This document shows positions 59,768 through 64,000 of a stretch of DNA of 64,000 nucleotides, in pieces (within the stretch, counting starts at the first letter, position 1; every line of letters starts with the position of its first letter). Source of the DNA: Candidatus Pantoea soli (lineage in GTDB: Bacteria; Pseudomonadota; Gammaproteobacteria; Enterobacterales; Enterobacteriaceae); assembly GCF_007833795.1 (NCBI RefSeq), contig NZ_CP032702.1, positions 2,046,001-2,110,000 on the forward strand, written 5' to 3'. Under the pieces are notes generated by a model that worked only from the letters and a program-made list of their open reading frames with translations, did no database searches and was not told where the DNA came from. The translations under genes were made by a program, and so were the position numbers.

Positions 59768-61210
59768 ATGTCCAGACGTCTAAGAAGAACCAAGATCGTT
59801 ACCACCCTCGGTCCGGCGACCGATCGCGATAATAACCTCGAAAAAATCATCGCGGCCGGTGCTAACGTTGTGCGACTTAACTTCTCCCACGGCACCCCGG
59901 AAGATCACCAGCAGCGTGCTGACAAAGTGCGACAGATTGCGGCAAAACTGGGCCGTCATGTAGCGATTCTCGGCGATTTGCAGGGGCCGAAAATCCGCGT
60001 CTCTACCTTTAAAGAAGGCAAAGTGTTCCTTAACGTCGGCGACCGCTTTCTGCTGGACGCGAACCTGAGCAAAGGCGAAGGGGACAAAGAAAAGGTCGGT
60101 ATTGACTACAAAGGCCTGCCGGAAGACGTGGTGCCCGGCGATATCCTGCTGCTGGATGATGGCCGCGTGCAGCTGAAGGTGCTGGAAGTTCAGGGCGTTA
60201 AAGTGTTCACCGAAGTGACCGTGGGCGGCCCGCTCTCCAATAATAAAGGCATCAACAAACTCGGCGGCGGCCTCTCTGCAGAAGCGCTGACCGAGAAAGA
60301 TAAACTGGATATCCTCACCGCCGCGAAAATCGGCGTCGATTACCTGGCGGTCTCCTTCCCGCGTAACGGTGAAGATATGAACTACGCCCGCCGTCTGGCA
60401 CGCGATGCCGGCTGCGATGCCAAGCTGGTGGCCAAAGTGGAGCGCGCGGAAGCGGTCGCGACGCAGGAAGCCATGGATGATATCATTCTGGCCTCCGATG
60501 TGGTGATGGTGGCGCGTGGCGACCTCGGCGTGGAAATTGGCGATCCGGAGCTGGTGGGCATTCAGAAGGCGCTGATCCGGCGTGCCCGTCAGCTGAACCG
60601 TACCATTATTACTGCGACGCAGATGATGGAATCGATGATCACCAACCCGATGCCAACCCGTGCAGAAGTGATGGACGTGGCAAACGCCGTGCTGGACGGC
60701 ACCGATGCGGTCATGCTCTCGGCGGAAACCGCTGCCGGTCAGTATCCGGCGGAAACCGTCTCTGCGATGGCAAAAGTGTGCCTGGGCGCAGAGAAGATCC
60801 CCAGCGTGAACGTCTCCAAGCACCGTCTGGATGTGCAGTTCGATAACATCGAAGAGGCGATTGCCATGTCGGCGATGTACGCCGCAAACCACCTGCAGGG
60901 CGTGTCTGCCATCATTACCATGACGGAATCCGGCCGCACCGCGCTGATGACTTCGCGCATTACCTCCGGTTTACCGATCTTCGCCATGTCACGGCATGAG
61001 CGCACCCTGAACCTGACCGCGCTGTATCGTGGCGTGACGCCGGTCTATTTTGACAGCAACAATGAGGGTGTTGCCGCCGCGCACGACGCCGTGAACCTGC
61101 TGCGTGACAAGGGCTTCCTCGTCTCTGGCGATCTGGTCATTGTGACCCAGGGCGACGTGATGGGTACCACTGGCACCACCAACACCAGCCGCGTGCTGCG
61201 CGTGGATTAA
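59768..61210 (+). CDS. pykA: Pyruvate kinase II PykA
   Basis: Converts phosphoenolpyruvate and ADP to pyruvate and ATP. 480 residues, nearly identical to E. coli Pyk[48 protein letters not shown] and [20 protein letters not shown] 59768 has CGGAGT seven bases upstream. AMP-activated isoenzyme in E. coli. Confidence 0.97.
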   Translation: MSRRLRRTKIVTTLGPATDRDNNLEKIIAAGANVVRLNFSHGTPEDHQQRADKVRQIAAKLGRHVAILGDLQGPKIRVSTFKEGKVFLNVGDRFLLDANLSKGEGDKEKVGIDYKGLPEDVVPGDILLLDDGRVQLKVLEVQGVKVFTEVTVGGPLSNNKGINKLGGGLSAEALTEKDKLDILTAAKIGVDYLAVSFPRNGEDMNYARRLARDAGCDAKLVAKVERAEAVATQEAMDDIILASDVVMVARGDLGVEIGDPELVGIQKALIRRARQLNRTIITATQMMESMITNPMPTRAEVMDVANAVLDGTDAVMLSAETAAGQYPAETVSAMAKVCLGAEKIPSVNVSKHRLDVQFDNIEEAIAMSAMYAANHLQGVSAIITMTESGRTALMTSRITSGLPIFAMSRHERTLNLTALYRGVTPVYFDSNNEGVAAAHDAVNLLRDKGFLVSGDLVIVTQGDVMGTTGTTNTSRVLRVD

Positions 61211-61246
61211 GCCCCCGCCTCCCCCAGCGGCTGTAACAACATGGAC

Positions 61247-61273
61247 AAACGCGACTGCCTGGCAGTCGCGTTT
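61247..61273 (+). terminator. pykA terminator
   Basis: A 13-bp perfect inverted repeat around base 61260 (AAACGCGACTGCC and its complement) followed by TTTTATTTTT. Confidence 0.9.
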
Positions 61274-61299
61274 TATTTTTGCTCTGACAAGGAGGCCAG

Positions 61300-62538
61300 A
61301 TGGCCCGCTACCAACCTATCAGCCAGCTCAGCGGCCGCGTGCTGCTGTTTCCGCTTGCGCTGGTGCTGTTTGAATTCGCGACCTATATCGCACACGACAT
61401 GATCCAGCCCGGCATGCTGCTGGTCACCGGCGAATTTGGCGTCGGCCCGGAGTGGGTATCCACCTCGCTGACCGCCTACCTGATGGGCGGCGTGGTGCTG
61501 CAGTGGCTGCTGGGGCCGCTGTCGGATAAATATGGCCGCCGTCCGGTGCTGCTGGCCGGTATCCTGTTTTTTGCCGCCGCCTGCATGCTGACCAGCTGGG
61601 TAAGTAACATTGAACAGTTTGTTGCGCTGCGCTTTGTGCAGGGCATCAGCCTGTGCTTTATCGGCGCGGTGAGCTATGCCGCGGTGCAGGAAGCGTTTGA
61701 TGAGGCGCTGGCGGTACGCATGATGGCGCTGATGGCCAACATCGCCCTGCTTGCGCCGCTGGCCGGTCCGTTAGCCGGCGCGGCCTGGCTGACGGTGGGC
61801 GAATGGCGCAGTATGTTCTGGCTGTTCGCCCTGTGCAGCCTGGTGGCGTTTGTGGTGCTGCTGCGCGTCATGCCGGAGACAGCCGGCGACCGCAGCCACT
61901 CCATCGCCCTGCCCAGCCTGGCGCGCGGCTATGGACGGCTGGCACGGGATAAGCAGGTTATGTATGGCTCCTTTGCCATCGGACTGGTGTTCATTCCCAT
62001 TCTGACCTGGGTGGCGCTCTCTCCGGTGATCCTGATGCATGATGAAGGCTTATCACGCATGACGTATGCGCTGCTGCAGCTGCCGGTGTTTCTTGCCATG
62101 ATTGCCGGTAATCTGACACTGGGCAAACTGGCCGGACGGGTGCCGATTGAGCAGCCGGTGAAATTTGCCGCCTGGCCGATTTTGTTTGGGCTGGGCATCG
62201 CCTTGCTGGCTAACCTGCTGGATCGTCACACCTACCTGCTGCTGACGGCGGGCCTGAGCCTGTATGCCTTTGGGGCCGGTATGGTGAATGCGGGCCTTTA
62301 TCGCCTGACGCTCTACGCCAGCAGCGAAGGCAAAGGCAGCATCGCAGCAATGCTGGGCATGATCAGTATTCTGACGCTGGCGGCCGGCATCGAGCTGGCA
62401 AAAAGCGGCTACTTCCGCGGCGGCACACCCTGGTTCAGCGCGATCAACTTTGCCGCTGGCGCGCTGTGGTTTGTGCTGGTGCTGCTGTTTCTGCGGGAGC
62501 GTAAACGCCGCAGTCAGGTGGCGTCACTGCAGGAGTGA
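61300..62538 (+). CDS. mdfA: MdfA-type multidrug/proton antiporter
   Basis: 12-TM MFS (DHA1) exporter, 412 residues, close to E. coli MdfA: the membrane acidic pair in LFEFATYIAHDMIQPGMLL (Glu26 and Asp34 equivalents), STSLTAYLMGGVVLQWLLGP, and motif A SDKYGRRPVLL. MdfA exports chloramphenicol, cationic dyes and other compounds; here the substrate range is inferred. AAGGAGG lies five bases before ATG 61300. In K-12 mdfA is far from pykA, and pykA-lpxM are adjacent, so this is an inserted or relocated copy. Confidence 0.88.
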   Translation: MARYQPISQLSGRVLLFPLALVLFEFATYIAHDMIQPGMLLVTGEFGVGPEWVSTSLTAYLMGGVVLQWLLGPLSDKYGRRPVLLAGILFFAAACMLTSWVSNIEQFVALRFVQGISLCFIGAVSYAAVQEAFDEALAVRMMALMANIALLAPLAGPLAGAAWLTVGEWRSMFWLFALCSLVAFVVLLRVMPETAGDRSHSIALPSLARGYGRLARDKQVMYGSFAIGLVFIPILTWVALSPVILMHDEGLSRMTYALLQLPVFLAMIAGNLTLGKLAGRVPIEQPVKFAAWPILFGLGIALLANLLDRHTYLLLTAGLSLYAFGAGMVNAGLYRLTLYASSEGKGSIAAMLGMISILTLAAGIELAKSGYFRGGTPWFSAINFAAGALWFVLVLLFLRERKRRSQVASLQE

Positions 62539-62588
62539 AAGGCGCGCGCCCTGTCGGAATGCTGCGACGGCGCGCGCGGGATGAGCGG

Positions 62589-63563
62589 CTACTTACGCGG
62601 GTATAAATCTTTGCGCGCATAAGGTTCAATATCCCCTTCCTTACGCGTTTTCAGCAGTTTGAGTATCCACGTGTACTGCTCGGGATGCGGACGGACAAAG
62701 ATCTCCACCTCTTCATTCATGCGTCGCGCCAACGTGGTATCGTCCGCGTCCAGCAGGTCATCCATCGGCGGGCGCACATAGATTTCCAGCTTGTGCGTCT
62801 GGCTGTTATACACCGGAAACAGCGGCACAACGCGGGCGCGGCACACCTTCATCAGCCGGCCAACCGCAGGCAGCGTCGCTTTATACGTGGCAAAGAAATC
62901 CACAAACTCGCTGTGCTCTGCGCCGTGATCCTGATCCGGCAGGTAGTAGCCGTAGTAGCCCTGCCGCACCGAGGCGATAAACGGTTTGATACCGTCATTG
63001 CGCGCGTGCATGCGCCCCCCAAAACGCCGGCGTACCGTATTCCATACGTAGTCCAGCAGCGGGTCGCTCTGATTATGGAACATGGCGGCCATCATCTGCC
63101 CTTCCGAGGCCAGCAGCATGGCGGGAATGTCTACTCCCCAGCCGTGCGGAACGAGGAAGATGACGTTTTCGTTGTTTTCCTGCAGCGCGGTGATGATTTC
63201 CCGGCCGTGCCACTCGACGCGCTGGCGAACCCGTTCCGGATTGCGCATGCCCAGCTCTGCCATCATTACCATGGCCTGCGGCGCGGTGGCAAACATACGG
63301 TCAGCAATCTCCTCGCGCTGCGCCTCGCTCAGTTCCGGCAGACAGTAATAGAGATTGATCAACGCACGCCGGCGCGCACTTTTTGCCAGTTTACCGGCAA
63401 ATTTTCCCAGTCCGCCCAGCACCGGATCGCGCAGTTTCGCCGGCAGTAATGCCATGCCCGCCAGCGCCCCAATCGCCAGCCAGCTGCCCCAGTATTTGGG
63501 TTTTAAAAAAGAACGTTGAAAAACGGGAATAAACTCAATGTTATTTTTCTTTCGGGTTTCCAT
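62589..63563 (-). CDS. lpxM: Lipid A myristoyltransferase LpxM
   Basis: Late lipid A acyltransferase adding the secondary myristoyl chain. 324 residues: one N-terminal TM ([20 protein letters not shown]), the catalytic HX4D-type motif in [14 protein letters not shown], and [20 protein letters not shown]. Matches E. coli MsbB/LpxM throughout. Lies next to mepM as in K-12. Confidence 0.96.
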   Translation of the reverse strand: METRKKNNIEFIPVFQRSFLKPKYWGSWLAIGALAGMALLPAKLRDPVLGGLGKFAGKLAKSARRRALINLYYCLPELSEAQREEIADRMFATAPQAMVMMAELGMRNPERVRQRVEWHGREIITALQENNENVIFLVPHGWGVDIPAMLLASEGQMMAAMFHNQSDPLLDYVWNTVRRRFGGRMHARNDGIKPFIASVRQGYYGYYLPDQDHGAEHSEFVDFFATYKATLPAVGRLMKVCRARVVPLFPVYNSQTHKLEIYVRPPMDDLLDADDTTLARRMNEEVEIFVRPHPEQYTWILKLLKTRKEGDIEPYARKDLYPRK

Positions 63564-63637
63564 GCACTCGCCTCTGACAATGACGGCTCAATGATAGTGA
63601 CGGCGGTTAATTTTGCAATCTTCCTGCGCCAGATAGC

Positions 63638-63668
63638 AAAAAACCGACGAACAATTCGTCGGTTTTTT
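63638..63668. terminator. Bidirectional terminator between mepM and lpxM
   Basis: 14-bp perfect inverted repeat ending in A6/T6 (63638-63651 with 63655-63668), giving a U run in either direction; on the minus strand it terminates mepM. Confidence 0.9.
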
Positions 63669-63689
63669 CATGCTGCCCGGATAATCGTG

Positions 63690-64000
63690 TTATTTCAGCG
63701 CCAGCTGCGGCAGATAACTTTTCACCTGCGCCAGGTAAGTGCTGCGGTCTTTGCCGGTCAGCCCTTCCATGCGCGGCAGTTTCGCCGTCAGCGGATTGAC
63801 CGCCTGATTGTTGATCCACACTTCATAATGCAGATGCGGGCCGGTGGAGCGTCCGGTATTGCCGGACAGCGCAATGCGGTCTCCGCGTTTCACTTTCTGC
63901 CCCGGTTTGACCAGTGCTTTGCTCAGGTGCATATAGCGTGTCATATACTGGCGACCGTGACGGATAGCGACATAGTTGCCGGCGGCGCCGCCGTTTTTCG
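63690..64000 (-). CDS. mepM: Murein DD-endopeptidase MepM, C-terminal part (truncated by window edge)
   Basis: The frame enters from the window edge and gives the last about 103 codons of an M23 (LytM) peptidase: YVAIRHGRQYMTRYMHLSKA, GDRIALSGNTGRSTGPHLHY with the catalytic HLH, and NPLTAKLPRMEGLTG, matching E. coli MepM (YebA). It cleaves D-Ala-mDAP cross-links to allow murein growth and is controlled by NlpI-Prc degradation in E. coli; prc is in this window. Confidence 0.94.
   Translation of the reverse strand, partial: KNGGAAGNYVAIRHGRQYMTRYMHLSKALVKPGQKVKRGDRIALSGNTGRSTGPHLHYEVWINNQAVNPLTAKLPRMEGLTGKDRSTYLAQVKSYLPQLALK

Noticed and set aside
62540..62585. GC-only inverted repeat between mdfA and lpxM as a terminator
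   Set aside because: Long loop and no U run on either strand; may be a chance alternation of GC dinucleotides.

Overview
The window is a chromosomal segment of a gamma-proteobacterium of the order Enterobacterales. Nearly every housekeeping gene matches an Escherichia coli K-12 gene in the dsbB to mepM (yebA) interval, in almost the same order and orientation. High GC, some missing E. coli genes and the small-gene content point to an Erwiniaceae-type organism (Pantoea/Erwinia); that genus-level call is inference.

Layout. 1-13140: end of dsbB, the ycgN-ycgM-ycgL group, minCDE (division-site selection), rnd, fadD with a FadR-like operator, yeaY, tsaB, yoaA, yoaB, yoaH, pabB and nudL. 13331-22719: sdaA, the c-di-GMP phosphodiesterase pdeD, the TerC/CBS protein yoaE behind a long leader, the mannose PTS manXYZ behind an Mlc/NagC-like operator, yobD and rlmA. 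22791-38695: cspC with a short yobF, an inserted metallo-beta-lactamase-fold gene, yebO, yobH, kdgR, yebQ, htpX, prc-proQ, msrC, the lipid-transport pair letA-letB, rsmF and pphA.

38700-50140 is the accessory part. First comes a run of very small genes (21 to 132 residues, mostly membrane or exported), one of which looks frameshifted. Then follows an AT-richer, gene-poor decay zone: a frameshifted hexapeptide acyltransferase, two acyltransferase-3 genes (one frameshifted, one intact), a broken IS3-family element and a diverged ~265 bp repeat placed once ahead of each acyltransferase-3 gene. This looks like a former surface-polysaccharide acylation locus, but no glycosyltransferase remains here.

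50145-64000: the stationary-phase sRNA SdsR (legible by sequence on the minus strand), yebY, holE, exoX, ptrB, yebE, purT with a PurR box, eda, zwf with a HexR-like site, hexR, pykA, an mdfA-type exporter, lpxM and the C-terminal part of mepM. eda, zwf, hexR and pykA form a sugar-acid/pentose-phosphate cluster under probable HexR control, but edd is not between eda and zwf.

Compared with the K-12 order, these genes are missing from their usual places: mntP, mgrB, yebV/yebW, yebZ-yobA, yebF-yebG and edd. Whether they lie elsewhere in the genome cannot be seen. No tRNA, rRNA, CRISPR array or intact prophage was recognised.
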